A program made the translations under genes and the position numbers. From the NCBI GenBank assembly GCA_021324795.1, contig JAJPIK010000102.1, positions 62,001 through 126,000 of the forward strand: a stretch of 64,000 nucleotides of DNA, in the 5' to 3' direction. This DNA is from Chloroflexota bacterium. Lineage in GTDB: Bacteria > Chloroflexota > UBA6077 > FW602-bin22 > CADDYW01. This document shows positions 25,107-33,458 of the stretch, one piece after another (within the stretch, counting starts at the first letter, position 1; each line of letters starts with the position of its first letter). The notes under the pieces are model-generated. The model did not search any database and had not been told where the DNA came from. It saw only the letters and a list, made by a program, of their open reading frames with translations.

Positions 25107-26414
25107 TCAGCCAACCCCCGTCGTCGCAGTGAGCGCCGGTGGCCGTCGGCGGCGACGACGCGGCTGCTCGGGAACCAGGAGCACGATGCCACTCAGCCCA
25201 CGACCGATGGCGGAGATGACGAACATGACCCCGAGCACGTCAACCGTGCCGACGAGGAGATGGCCAATTAGGTAGCCGACGACCAGCGGCGTGACGCTGG
25301 CAGCGATGCTGGTCAGGATATTCAGGTGAACTACCTGGGCATTTCCCTCTCGCCTACCAGCGAGCGAGGCGTAGGCGGCGTTCGTGGAGACGGTGATGCC
25401 GGCGTCGAGAAAGCTGAGGACGTAGGTAAGGATGAGTGGCCACCACGCCGTGGGCGTGGAGAAGATGTAGCACAATGGCACGACGGCTTTCGCGAGGCTG
25501 CAGACGCCCAGGGGAAGCCTGAGGCCGATCCGATCGACCAGTTTTCCCCAGATACCGAGGGTGAGGATCGGGATAATCTGGGCGATGACCTGAAGGCTGA
25601 GCAAGGTGCCGAGGCTGATCCCCAGTCGATCGAGCGCCCAGGCCTGCATGAAAGGCGCGGAAAAGTACACCGCGACCTGAAACACGACGGTATACATGGC
25701 CAGTCGCGGTGCCGACACCGAGCCATGGTGCTGGCGCTTAGTAATTGGGCCTGCCTCTGGCGCGGCGGGAATCGCCGTTGGCACGCGTCCCAGCAACCAC
25801 CAGCCGAAGCCGGCGCAAAGACCGTTCAGCACCAGCGCGGCGGCGAAGCCTGCTGCATCTGCTTGCCGGGCGTGGCTGCGATCGAGCAGCCAGCCAATAG
25901 CCGGGAAGGTGACCAGCGAGGCAAAGCTCAGCCACTGGGCGCGGGCGGCCAGAAAGCCTCCCCGTTGCGACGCGGGCACGAGCTCGGCGCACCAGCCAAA
26001 CCAGGTGACGTTGCCGATGCCGGCGAAGGCCGCGGACAAGAACACGGTCACAAAAAGCAAAGGAAGAACCAAGGATCTGAGAGCTATGCTCTGGCCGATC
26101 GCGAGACTCGCCAGGACCAGCACCAATGGCAGCCAAACGGCGCGAGCGAGGGTCCAACTCAGGCGCGTCAGCCGCTTGTGTGAGCCAAAGCGGCGTTGGA
26201 GGCGACGGGTCAAGGCGACGAGCATGCCGCCGCCGGTCGTCAGCGCTGAGAGCAAGCCAAGCTCAAAGGCACCACCACCAGCCCAGAGGACTAAACCGGT
26301 CAGCACCGTCCCGCCGACTAATACGGTGTAAATGCCGCTGAGGGCACCATCAGCGTAGAGCGCCCATCGCCAGAAAGGAACCTTGCCGACGCTGACCCGG
26401 GTGCGCGTGAGCAC
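25107..26414 (-). CDS. MFS transporter
   Basis: A transporter of about 435 residues with roughly eleven to twelve hydrophobic segments, ending in an Arg-rich tail (PRRRRRRPPALTA). The first half has RRLQRRFGSHKRLTRLSW, and the second half WGKLVDRIGLRLPLGV. It resembles poorly studied bacterial MFS proteins of the YfcJ/unknown class; the substrate is not predictable. GTG 26414 has AAAGGGAG six bases upstream and is favoured; the frame stays open to a GTG at 26453 without a ribosome binding site. It lies downstream of tenA on the same strand with an 85-base gap, but cotranscription is unproven. Confidence 0.82.
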   Translation of the reverse strand: MLTRTRVSVGKVPFWRWALYADGALSGIYTVLVGGTVLTGLVLWAGGGAFELGLLSALTTGGGMLVALTRRLQRRFGSHKRLTRLSWTLARAVWLPLVLVLASLAIGQSIALRSLVLPLLFVTVFLSAAFAGIGNVTWFGWCAELVPASQRGGFLAARAQWLSFASLVTFPAIGWLLDRSHARQADAAGFAAALVLNGLCAGFGWWLLGRVPTAIPAAPEAGPITKRQHHGSVSAPRLAMYTVVFQVAVYFSAPFMQAWALDRLGISLGTLLSLQVIAQIIPILTLGIWGKLVDRIGLRLPLGVCSLAKAVVPLCYIFSTPTAWWPLILTYVLSFLDAGITVSTNAAYASLAGRREGNAQVVHLNILTSIAASVTPLVVGYLIGHLLVGTVDVLGVMFVISAIGRGLSGIVLLVPEQPRRRRRRPPALTATTGVG

Positions 26415-26499
26415 GGAAAGCTCCCTTTCGTTGGAGTTCGCGGAGGTGCTCACTGAAGATACCGCCGATTGTGATTACGTGCAACCGGGATCACTCAAC

Positions 26500-27168
26500 T
26501 CAAACCGGCCAGTTTTCCTGCCTATACGCTGCATCCCAGAATAGCCACTCGTAGCGGCTGGTAGTGAGGAAATGCTCGCGGACTCGCGCCCGGCGCGACT
26601 CTGGGAGGTCCGCAACGGCCTGGTTGATGACCTCGAGCACTTGCTGGACAACCGTGCCGAATTCCTCCGAGGCGTAGGTGTCGATCCAGCGCTGGTAGGT
26701 AAGATTGGCCGAGCCCCGGGCCTGGAGGGCCTTGCCGACCTCCCAGTAGATCCAGTAGCAGGGGAGCACCGCACCGAGCAGCTCCTCGAACGGGCTGCCA
26801 TAGGCGACGCGGAGCAAGTACGAGGTATAGGCAAGGTTAGTCGGCGCGAGTGGGCTACGGTAGACGTCAGCTTCGCTCAGTCCCCAATCCTGGAAGAAGC
26901 TCTCGTGAAGCGAGCGTTCGACGACCAGCGCACCTTTCGCGTGCTCGGCGAACATCTCGCACCAGCGGTCGTCAGGGGACTTCGCTGCCGCGATGGTTAA
27001 GCAGCGAGCATAATCGCGTAGATAGAGTGCATCCTGGATCACGTAAAAGCGAAAAGCTGAATCGGAAAGCTTGCCGCTAATTAGCCCCTGGACGAACGGA
27101 TGGTCAAGAATCTCCGCGTAGAGCGGAGCGATGCTTGCCCAAAGCTCGATCGTAAATTGAGTCGCCAT
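26500..27168 (-). CDS. tenA: TenA family aminopyrimidine aminohydrolase / thiaminase II
   Basis: A 222-residue all-helical TenA protein. FVQGLISGKLSDSAFRFYVIQDALYLRDYAR opens the fold with an active-site Asp region; LPCYWIYWEVG carries the nucleophilic Cys; SRYEWLFWDAAYR carries the Glu and aromatic pocket. The family hydrolyses aminopyrimidine thiamin-degradation products for salvage. ATG 27168 (MATQF) is preferred over an in-frame ATG at 27183. A hairpin with a T-run lies immediately upstream. No other thiamin gene is adjacent; the MFS gene behind it could be a vitamer transporter, which is inference. Confidence 0.92.
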   Translation of the reverse strand: MATQFTIELWASIAPLYAEILDHPFVQGLISGKLSDSAFRFYVIQDALYLRDYARCLTIAAAKSPDDRWCEMFAEHAKGALVVERSLHESFFQDWGLSEADVYRSPLAPTNLAYTSYLLRVAYGSPFEELLGAVLPCYWIYWEVGKALQARGSANLTYQRWIDTYASEEFGTVVQQVLEVINQAVADLPESRRARVREHFLTTSRYEWLFWDAAYRQENWPV

Positions 27169-27172
27169 GCTG

Positions 27173-27219
27173 CCCTCGCCCATCAGTTAAAAGGGCGAGG
27201 TTCTGAGTCCCTCGCCCTT
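27173..27219 (-). promoter_or_regulatory. tenA leader with mutually exclusive hairpins (attenuator-like)
   Basis: On the reverse strand AAGGGCGAGG (27219-27210 region) can pair perfectly with CCTCGCCCTT (27200-27191), giving a 10-bp stem and nine-base loop followed by a T-run, like an intrinsic terminator. A second GGGCGAGG copy lies at 27181-27173, just before the start codon, and could pair with the same central arm instead, covering the ribosome binding site. Confidence 0.6.
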
Positions 27220-27402
27220 GCTAGTGCGATTATACCGACGGAGTCAAGCTAGTGCCGGGAGATACATTATCCGAGGTGCTCGGCGCAGCCGTCCACGGCA
27301 GTCCCTTTCCGAGCAAGATACCTAACGAGAGAGCGCCTGCTATTCTGCGGCAAGACGAAGGTAAAGAAAGCATCACTTTACCTATCCCAAGGCGCGCGGT
27401 TC

Positions 27403-27606
27403 TCATCGCTCGATGGCGACCTTGCCGACGACCTCGTACCCCATTTGCTCAGCCTCGCGCCGCACCCGGGCTTCATCCCGGCCAGGATCGCTGCTGATTC
27501 CGGTCGACCAGACAACCGAATCGGTCACCAATTCACGGAGCTGAAGCCGCTCGATCGGTCCAACGGCCAAGAAGACGATACGCGCTTGTCGCGCTGACTC
27601 ACTCAT
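27403..27606 (-). CDS. Small uncharacterised protein
   Basis: A 67-residue protein, MSESARQARIVFLAVGPIE at the N-terminus and EQMGYEVVGKVAIER at the C-terminus. AGGAG lies nine bases before the ATG at 27606, and codon composition is normal for the window. The predicted pattern is strand-helix-strand, without Cys pairs or membrane segments. I do not recognise a family. It is transcribed divergently from the sugar-binding protein gene at 27848. Confidence 0.55.
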   Translation of the reverse strand: MSESARQARIVFLAVGPIERLQLRELVTDSVVWSTGISSDPGRDEARVRREAEQMGYEVVGKVAIER

Positions 27607-27754
27607 CCGCTTCTACTCCTGACGAAAAGTCCACTTCCGCCTTGATCAGTGCTGCCGCCAGCGTAATTCAATGATCGTTCGTGCGCGTTGAAAAAATGTG
27701 TCCAAATCGTAAAAAAGTCGCAAAGTCGATTGCAGGCCATTTCTTCTTGTCTCC

Positions 27755-27783
27755 TTGACACACGCACAGAGGCTTTGCTATCA
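27755..27783 (+). promoter_or_regulatory. Sigma-70-type promoter of the second sugar transporter operon
   Basis: A consensus TTGACA (27755-27760) is followed after 17 bases by CTATCA (27778-27783), a weak -10. The binding-protein ATG is 65 bases downstream. Confidence 0.5.
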
Positions 27784-27847
27784 CTAGGTGGACCATGACG
27801 ATGAGTTTGATAATCCAGCCAGATCGTTAAACACCAAAGGAGCATGA

Positions 27848-29254
27848 ATGGAACGCTCACTGACCGTCCGCCGACGGCGGCTCATTCTGGGAGCGCTTGG
27901 CGGTAGTGCATTAGCCTTGCTCGCAGCGTGCGGCCAGCAGGCGGGAGGGATCGCTTCGCCGCCGCCGTCGGCGGTGTCCGGGCAATCGTCAACCGCTGCG
28001 CCAACCACCGCGGCTGCCTCATCCGGGCAGGCGACGCCGGCCGCGAAGGGCAAGGCGTCCGCCCCGCAGGGGACAGTGACGGGCTGGTACGTTTTTACCG
28101 GCGATTCTCCTCAGGGAAAGACAATGCCCCAGATCGCCGATGCTTTCAATAAGGCGCATCCCGGTCTCACTGCCAATGTGCAGTTTGGTGGCGCCTCGAA
28201 CGGCACCGAGTTTGCCCAAAAACTGCTGACTGCCGTCGCGGCGGGTGCACCGCCCGACACGATGACGATTGACGTGATCTGGCCATCACGCTTTGCCTCC
28301 TCCAACGCGATCACCGCCCTGGATACCTACGCCAAGCGGGATGGGGTTGACTTCAAAGACTTCCTCGCCGCGCCCCTCGATGCCTGCACCTACAAAGGTC
28401 AGGTGTATGCGCTCCCACTGCAGACCGGTACCTTGCTCCTCTATTACAACAAAGACCTTTTCAAGAGTGTCGGCCTGGATCCAGAGAAGCCGCCTCAGAC
28501 CTGGGATGATCTGCTCGCCTACGCCCAGAAATTGACCAAGACGCCGGACCAATGGGGTCTGAACATCCCGATCGGCCACGACGAGGGGCCGGTGTGGAAC
28601 TGGCACTGTCTGGTTTGGCAGAATGGTGGCGAACTGACGAACTCCGATAACACCAAAGACACCTTCAATGACGAGAAGGGAGTGGAGGCACTCCAGTTCT
28701 GGGTGGACATGGTCCACAAGTACAAAGTAGCCACCCTTTCGCCGCCCCAGCAAGCCTTCGCGACCGGCAAGTTTGGCATGTCGACCGAAGTGCCATCGCA
28801 GATCAGCTATTACGAGGGTGCCAAGGTGCCATTCGAGTTTGGCACGGCGGTATTGCCGAAGAAGGTCGGCGCGGCGAGCAACACCGGTGGCTGGAACTGG
28901 GCGATTGCCAAGGGTTCGAAGAATCCCGATGGCGCGTGGGAATGGGTCAAGTTCGCCACGAACCGCGACAGTCTGATCGCTTGGAATAGCCGAGTGACGA
29001 TGATCGCTCCCCGCCAATCGGTGCGCGACGACAGCAACTACCAGGCATTTGAGAAGAAAGAAACGCACTGGCAAGCAGTGATGGACACAATCCCGATCAT
29101 GCGTATCCGACCCAAGCTCGCTGGCTACCTCGAATGGTCGAACGCTTTGGGGCAGCAGATCGAAGCAGCGATCTATCAGCGCGCGTCGGTTCAGGATGCC
29201 TTGAACAAAGCGGCTCAGGATTGCGACGCGATTCTGGCGAAGGAACCAAAGTAA
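27848..29254 (+). CDS. Sugar ABC transporter substrate-binding lipoprotein (family 1)
   Basis: A 468-residue lipoprotein with leader ERSLTVRRRRLILGALG and lipobox ALLAAC at about residues 20-25, then a Ser/Ala/Pro-rich linker. The mature part has IADAFNKAHPGLTANVQFGG, GQVYALPLQTGTLLLYYNKDLF and GGWNWAIAKGSKNPDGAWEWVKF, characteristic of CUT1 binding proteins. AAGGAG lies about five bases before ATG 27848. It is followed by its two permeases with a two-base and a four-base-overlap junction. The sugar is unknown. Confidence 0.92.
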   Translation: MERSLTVRRRRLILGALGGSALALLAACGQQAGGIASPPPSAVSGQSSTAAPTTAAASSGQATPAAKGKASAPQGTVTGWYVFTGDSPQGKTMPQIADAFNKAHPGLTANVQFGGASNGTEFAQKLLTAVAAGAPPDTMTIDVIWPSRFASSNAITALDTYAKRDGVDFKDFLAAPLDACTYKGQVYALPLQTGTLLLYYNKDLFKSVGLDPEKPPQTWDDLLAYAQKLTKTPDQWGLNIPIGHDEGPVWNWHCLVWQNGGELTNSDNTKDTFNDEKGVEALQFWVDMVHKYKVATLSPPQQAFATGKFGMSTEVPSQISYYEGAKVPFEFGTAVLPKKVGAASNTGGWNWAIAKGSKNPDGAWEWVKFATNRDSLIAWNSRVTMIAPRQSVRDDSNYQAFEKKETHWQAVMDTIPIMRIRPKLAGYLEWSNALGQQIEAAIYQRASVQDALNKAAQDCDAILAKEPK

Positions 29255-29256
29255 AC

Positions 29257-30183
29257 GTGAGCACCGTCGCCCAGGTTCGGGTCGGGGGGAGGGGGCGGCG
29301 TCGAATCAGCCGAGCGACGCTCGATCAGACGGTGGTAGGCTATCTCTGCCTGTCGCCACTGCTCCTTCATTTTCTCATCTTCCTGGCCTTTCCGCTGGTT
29401 TTTTCGCTCTATCTCAGCTTGAACTCCTGGGATCTCATGTCGCCCGACAAGAGCTTCGTCGGCCTGGGCAATTACGTCCAGCTCTTTCACGATGCGGATT
29501 TTTGGCAAGCAGCGGTGAACACGGTGATCTTCGCTTTCTGGCGGGTAGTTGTTGGAACAATCCTCGCCTTGCTCCTGGCCCTGCTCGTCAATCAGAAGTT
29601 GCGTGGCATTAGTATCTTCCGCGGCGCCATCTTTGCGCCAGTGATCACCTCCCTTGTTGCGATCTCGGTCGTCTGGCTCTGGCTCTACGACCCCAGCTAC
29701 GGGCTCTTGAATCTGCCGGTGAAGGCGCTGGGCATGGCACCGCTGGCCTGGCTACAGGACCCCCACCTGGCCATGCCAGCGGTGATCATCATGTCGATCT
29801 GGAAGGGCGTTGGCTACACCATGGTCATTTATCTGGCCGGCCTCCAGGGAATTCCGGAGCAATTTTACGAAGCGGCGCGGATCGATGGCGCGGGTGCCTG
29901 GGCGCGCTTCCGCTTCGTCACTCTGCCGCTGCTCACGCCGGTGACGCTCTTCGTTCTGGTTATCTCGACGATCGGCGCCTTCCAAATCTTCGCCCAGATC
30001 TACATCATGACGAACGGCGGCCCGGTCAAATCGACTACCGTGGCCGTCTACTACCTCTATCAACAAGGATTTCAGTTCTTTCATATGGGGTACGCCTCGG
30101 CACTCGCCTGGATTCTCTTTCTGGTCATGCTCATTCTGACGGTGGTGCAGTTCCGGTTCTTCCGCCAGGAGGTGGGACTGTGA
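29257..30183 (+). CDS. Carbohydrate ABC transporter permease (MalF-type, CUT1)
   Basis: A 308-residue inner-membrane permease with six hydrophobic segments and coupling motif YEAARIDGAGAWARFRFVTLP. GTG 29257 is two bases after the binding-protein stop; the longer open frame upstream overlaps that gene and is not used. The Arg-rich N-terminus (RVGGRGRRRISR) is cytoplasmic. Confidence 0.92.
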   Translation: MSTVAQVRVGGRGRRRISRATLDQTVVGYLCLSPLLLHFLIFLAFPLVFSLYLSLNSWDLMSPDKSFVGLGNYVQLFHDADFWQAAVNTVIFAFWRVVVGTILALLLALLVNQKLRGISIFRGAIFAPVITSLVAISVVWLWLYDPSYGLLNLPVKALGMAPLAWLQDPHLAMPAVIIMSIWKGVGYTMVIYLAGLQGIPEQFYEAARIDGAGAWARFRFVTLPLLTPVTLFVLVISTIGAFQIFAQIYIMTNGGPVKSTTVAVYYLYQQGFQFFHMGYASALAWILFLVMLILTVVQFRFFRQEVGL

Positions 30184-31046
30184 ACGCGACCGCTGTCTGG
30201 TCGTCAACTCGGCCAAGCCATCGCCTTTCCTGGCGTCTGGCTCGCTGGCTTGGCCGAAGCATCCTGGCCCTGGTCTCGCTCCTGATGCTCGTGCCGATCA
30301 TCTGGATGGTATTGACCTCGTTCAAGACCCAGGCCGAGATCGCCGCCTGGCCGCCACCACTTTTGCCGCACACCTTTGTTTGGGAGAACTACCGCAACGC
30401 CTGGGAAACGGCACCATTCGCGCGCTACTTCCTGAACAGTGCAATCGTCGCGGTTAGCGCCACTCTGGGGAACCTGACGGTGTGCACCCTCGCGGCGTAC
30501 GCCTTCGCCCGGCTCCGCTTTCCCGGTCGCGATCTCAGCTTCAGCGTCGTCTTAGCCACCCTAATGGTGCCCAGTCAGGTTACGCTGGTGCCGACGTTCC
30601 TGATCGTCCGATACCTGAGCTGGATCAACACCTACTGGGCGCTGATCATCCCCCCACTTGGCACCGCGTTCGGGACGTTTCTGCTGCGGCAGTTCTTTTT
30701 GACGATTCCTGGCGAGCTCGAGGAAGCAGCGCGGATCGACGGGGCCGGGCGACTCGGTATCCTCTGGCGGATCATTGTGCCGCTGGCTCAGCCAGCCCTG
30801 GCAACACTGGCGATCTTCACCTTTATCGGCTTTTGGGACGACTTCCTCTGGCCGCTGATCACGATCAGCGTCGACGACATGCGCACCGTTCAGCTCGGAC
30901 TGAGCATCTTCAAGAATGAATACTCGATCGACTGGCCGCGCTTGATGGCCGCCTCGACCTTTATCCAGGTTCCGGTCTTCGCCGTCTATCTGGCCGCCCA
31001 GCGCTACTTCGTCGAAGGCGTGGTGCTGAGCGGGCTGAAGGGATGA
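30180..31046 (+). CDS. Carbohydrate ABC transporter permease (MalG-type, CUT1)
   Basis: A 288-residue permease with six hydrophobic segments and coupling motif EEAARIDGAGRLGILWRIIVP. The GTG start overlaps the previous stop codon (GTGA), with AGGAGGT about seven bases upstream. It ends YFVEGVVLSGLKG, the family's usual C-terminus. No ATPase follows, so a shared MsmK/UgpC-type ATPase elsewhere is expected. Confidence 0.93.
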   Translation: MNATAVWSSTRPSHRLSWRLARWLGRSILALVSLLMLVPIIWMVLTSFKTQAEIAAWPPPLLPHTFVWENYRNAWETAPFARYFLNSAIVAVSATLGNLTVCTLAAYAFARLRFPGRDLSFSVVLATLMVPSQVTLVPTFLIVRYLSWINTYWALIIPPLGTAFGTFLLRQFFLTIPGELEEAARIDGAGRLGILWRIIVPLAQPALATLAIFTFIGFWDDFLWPLITISVDDMRTVQLGLSIFKNEYSIDWPRLMAASTFIQVPVFAVYLAAQRYFVEGVVLSGLKG

Positions 31047-31115
31047 GGCGAAGTGACGAAACCAGACTGGGAGCGCCACCTTCCCGGCGGAATGGTCAAG
31101 CGTTGCCAGCTAATA

Positions 31116-31613
31116 CTAACGAATCTCGCGTAGCCGACCGGATCGAACGTCGTAGACGAAGCCGGTCACCGAAATCTCTGGGGGAATTAGTGGTGAGCTT
31201 CGGAGTGTCGCGACGTCCTGGCGCACGCTCTCGTCTAGATCATGGAACGGCAGAAAATCGATCTGTGACGCGTCGGCGTGAAGATCGTTCTTCAGTTGCT
31301 GGCGCAGCGCATCGTTGCTGAGCGTCAGCATCCCGCAATCGGTATGGTGAATGACGATGAACTCACGGGTTCCTAACAGCTTGTAGGAGATAATCAGCGA
31401 GCGAAGGGCGTCATCGCTAGCGCGTCCACCGGCGTTGCGAATGACGTGCGCGTCGCCTTCCTGGAGCCCGAGGAACTTCGCCGGATCAAGCCGAGCGTCC
31501 ATGCAGGTGAGGATCGCGACATGCCGTCCCGGATGCCTCGGAAGATCACCTTTCGTGAACTCACGGGCGTAACGTTCGTTCGCAGCGAGCAGTTCGGGTA
31601 ACACCGTCACCAT
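31116..31613 (-). CDS. Beta-class carbonic anhydrase
   Basis: A 165-residue enzyme interconverting CO2 and bicarbonate. Zinc ligands and the Asp-Arg dyad are visible in ILTCMDARLDP and IHHTDCGML, with HVIRNAGGRASDDALRSL between them. The short length and motif spacing fit the smaller, actinobacterial-type beta-CA group. ATG 31613 follows AAGGAGG by six bases and is preferred over ATG 31628. Neighbours give no further clue; bicarbonate supply for biotin carboxylases is a general possibility. Confidence 0.93.
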   Translation of the reverse strand: MVTVLPELLAANERYAREFTKGDLPRHPGRHVAILTCMDARLDPAKFLGLQEGDAHVIRNAGGRASDDALRSLIISYKLLGTREFIVIHHTDCGMLTLSNDALRQQLKNDLHADASQIDFLPFHDLDESVRQDVATLRSSPLIPPEISVTGFVYDVRSGRLREIR

Positions 31614-31746
31614 TCTTTCCTCCTTCATCTCGGATCAAAAACGCATTCAAGATGAGCACTGGATCCAGGCATCCATTCTCATCTGCCTTCCTTGGACAAG
31701 AAGCAAAGCGTTGCATCGTCACGATGAAATCGAGGCTCGCGTCAAT

Positions 31747-32121
31747 TTATTTCTCAATCCTCGACGTTTCAACCGGCCGAAACGTCAGATCCAAGGCGAG
31801 CCAGAGGGTGCGCGAATGCGGGAAGAAAAGCAGCGGGAGAGCAATCGCGGCGACCATGCCGCCGTATTCCATGAGCTGCCAGGGGGGCGTTGGCTGGGTA
31901 AGGAGCCAGGCGATCAGGATCGCGATGATCGGAATGCTTTCGCCGACGATCAGATTGATCGCCATGGCGCCAAGATAATAACCTTCGTCGCGCTCAAGCC
32001 AGAGACCACAGCTCGGACAGCGCTCGGCGAGCTTGAACCAGGAGACAAACAGCGGGCCACCCCCACAATTCGGACAACGTAAACCCAAGGCACGTGCGAA
32101 GAGTAAGCGAACGCGATTCAT
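31747..32121 (-). CDS. DUF983 family zinc-ribbon membrane protein
   Basis: A 124-residue protein with an N-terminal zinc ribbon (LRCPNCGGGPLF and RCPSCGLWLERDEGYYLGA) followed by two hydrophobic segments (NLIVGESIPIIAILIAWLL and YGGMVAAIALPLLFF). This is the DUF983 architecture. Its function is unknown; in some bacteria DUF983 genes sit near cytochrome oxidase assembly genes, but here ctaA is 20 kb away. It is convergent to nothing and lies behind the divergent MerR promoter region. Confidence 0.85.
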   Translation of the reverse strand: MNRVRLLFARALGLRCPNCGGGPLFVSWFKLAERCPSCGLWLERDEGYYLGAMAINLIVGESIPIIAILIAWLLTQPTPPWQLMEYGGMVAAIALPLLFFPHSRTLWLALDLTFRPVETSRIEK

Positions 32122-32312
32122 CTCTGGCCCCCTACGAAAGCTGGCACTTCCTGATTATACGACCTCTACTCCATCATCTGTACTATGATTATTGTCAATC
32201 GGATGTCATCTCGTTAGTGAAGGAGCAATCTGGCATACTCGCGACTCTTAGGCATGACGCGGGTAGCGTGTCCGAAGTCGGGTCGAAGGATGAAATCGCG
32301 CTTCAAAACCCC

Positions 32313-32343
32313 TTGCACCTGACGTTACGTTAGGGCGTACGAT
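32313..32343 (+). promoter_or_regulatory. MerR-type promoter/operator with 19-bp spacer
   Basis: TTGCAC (32313-32318) and TACGAT (32338-32343) are separated by 19 bases, the over-long spacing typical of MerR-activated promoters. Between them lies the near-perfect inverted repeat CCTGACGTTACGTTAGG (32318-32334). It lies directly before the merR-like gene, so it is almost certainly its autoregulatory site. Confidence 0.85.
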
Positions 32344-32369
32344 TTCGATGTCTGAGTAAGGAGGATCCG

Positions 32370-33122
32370 ATGGCGAAGCAAGGGAAGCAGTTCTACCTGG
32401 CGCACGAGTTCGCCGAGCGGGCCGGGGTGACGGTGCGAACCCTCCACCATTACGATCGGCTCGGGCTGCTCAAGCCCGCCGCTTACACCGAGACTGGGTA
32501 CCGGCTCTACGGTGAGAGCGAATTGACCCGGCTCGAGCAGATCGTCGCGCTGAAGTTCGTCGGCTTTCCATTGAAACAGATCACGTCGCTGCTCGACCAG
32601 GGCACGCTGGACCTGCCGGCGACACTGCGCTTTCAGCGGCAGATCGTCGAAGAGAAGCGCCGTCGCTTGGACCAGGCACTCCAGGCAATCGTTCAGGCGG
32701 AGGAGATGCTGGTGAGCGAGAGCGCTGGTCGCTGGGAAGCGCTCAAGAAAATTATCGAGGTGATCGAGATGCAAGAAAAATGGGACTGGGTCAAACAATA
32801 TTATACCAAGGAACAGCTCGACGAGCTGGCCAAGCGAGGGACACCGGAGAGGATGGAGCACGGCCAGCAAGCCTGGGCCGAGCTAATTCACGACGTCCAG
32901 GCGTCACTCGGCGAAGATCCAGCCGGCGAGAAGGCGCAAGCGCTTGCCGCCCGCTGGCAGGCGCTGATCGACGAGTTCACCGGCGGCAATCTCGAGATCC
33001 GCCAGAACCTCGAGCGCCTCTACGCTGACCGAGCCAACTGGCCAGCCGAGCCCCGGCCGATGGTGCCAGAAGAAGTGATGGAATTCATTCAGAAGTCAAT
33101 GGCGGCGAAGAAGCGGCGGTGA
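32370..33122 (+). CDS. MerR family regulator with TipAS ligand-binding domain
   Basis: A 250-residue regulator. Residues 7-75 are the winged helix (HEFAERAGVTVRTLHHYDRLGLLKP, TGYRLYGESEL), then a coiled-coil dimer helix, and from about residue 130 the helical TipAS domain (EKWDWVKQYYTKEQLDEL, to VPEEVMEFIQKSM). TipA-type proteins bind thiopeptides or other multidrug ligands and twist a 19-bp-spacer promoter into activity. Exactly such a promoter precedes this gene. No resistance or efflux gene follows directly, so the target may be only itself or distant genes. AAGGAGG lies about seven bases before the ATG. Confidence 0.93.
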   Translation: MAKQGKQFYLAHEFAERAGVTVRTLHHYDRLGLLKPAAYTETGYRLYGESELTRLEQIVALKFVGFPLKQITSLLDQGTLDLPATLRFQRQIVEEKRRRLDQALQAIVQAEEMLVSESAGRWEALKKIIEVIEMQEKWDWVKQYYTKEQLDELAKRGTPERMEHGQQAWAELIHDVQASLGEDPAGEKAQALAARWQALIDEFTGGNLEIRQNLERLYADRANWPAEPRPMVPEEVMEFIQKSMAAKKRR

Positions 33123-33123
33123 T

Positions 33124-33432
33124 CCTAAGCAAGCGGCCAGGCTCCCTCACCCTGTCGGCAGCACCCTGGGCTGGCGCGGTCGGTCGGCTCTCTGGCAGAT
33201 CATGGCCCGGGGTGACCTGATCGCCGAATGCCCCGACGAAGCCATGGCGCGGTGGGCCCATCGACTGATAGCAAAGTATAGCAACCTCCCAATGGACCTC
33301 GCCGATGCAACGCTGGTGGCGCTGGCCGAGGCTCGGGGCCTCAAACGCGTCTTTACACTCGACCGTCACTTCGCGGTCTACCGCTTTGCCGACCGGGACT
33401 CGTTTGAGGTTGTCCCAACTCTGCATCGCTGA
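33124..33432 (+). pseudogene. Truncated PIN-domain (VapC-like) toxin remnant
   Basis: From just after the merR stop, one frame encodes the C-terminal two-thirds of a PIN nuclease: VGSTLGWRGRSALWQIMARGD, then SNLPMDLADATLVALAEARG and KRVFTLDRHFAVYR. The acidic residues of DLADATL and TLDRHF match the PIN active site, but the N-terminal strand with the first catalytic Asp is missing, and no antitoxin lies upstream. An ATG at 33202 could start a short product. It is best read as a toxin fragment left by a deletion whose edge coincides with the merR stop. Confidence 0.7.
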
Positions 33433-33458
33433 GCCCTTGTGTCGTTGAGCCCGTCCTC

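Noticed and set aside
27173-27260. Thiamin pyrophosphate riboswitch upstream of tenA
   Set aside because: The region has a terminator-like hairpin, and CCCTTTTAACTGAT faintly resembles part of the TPP core, but CTGAGA and the CTGATCTGG-type core are absent and the leader is too short before the start codon.
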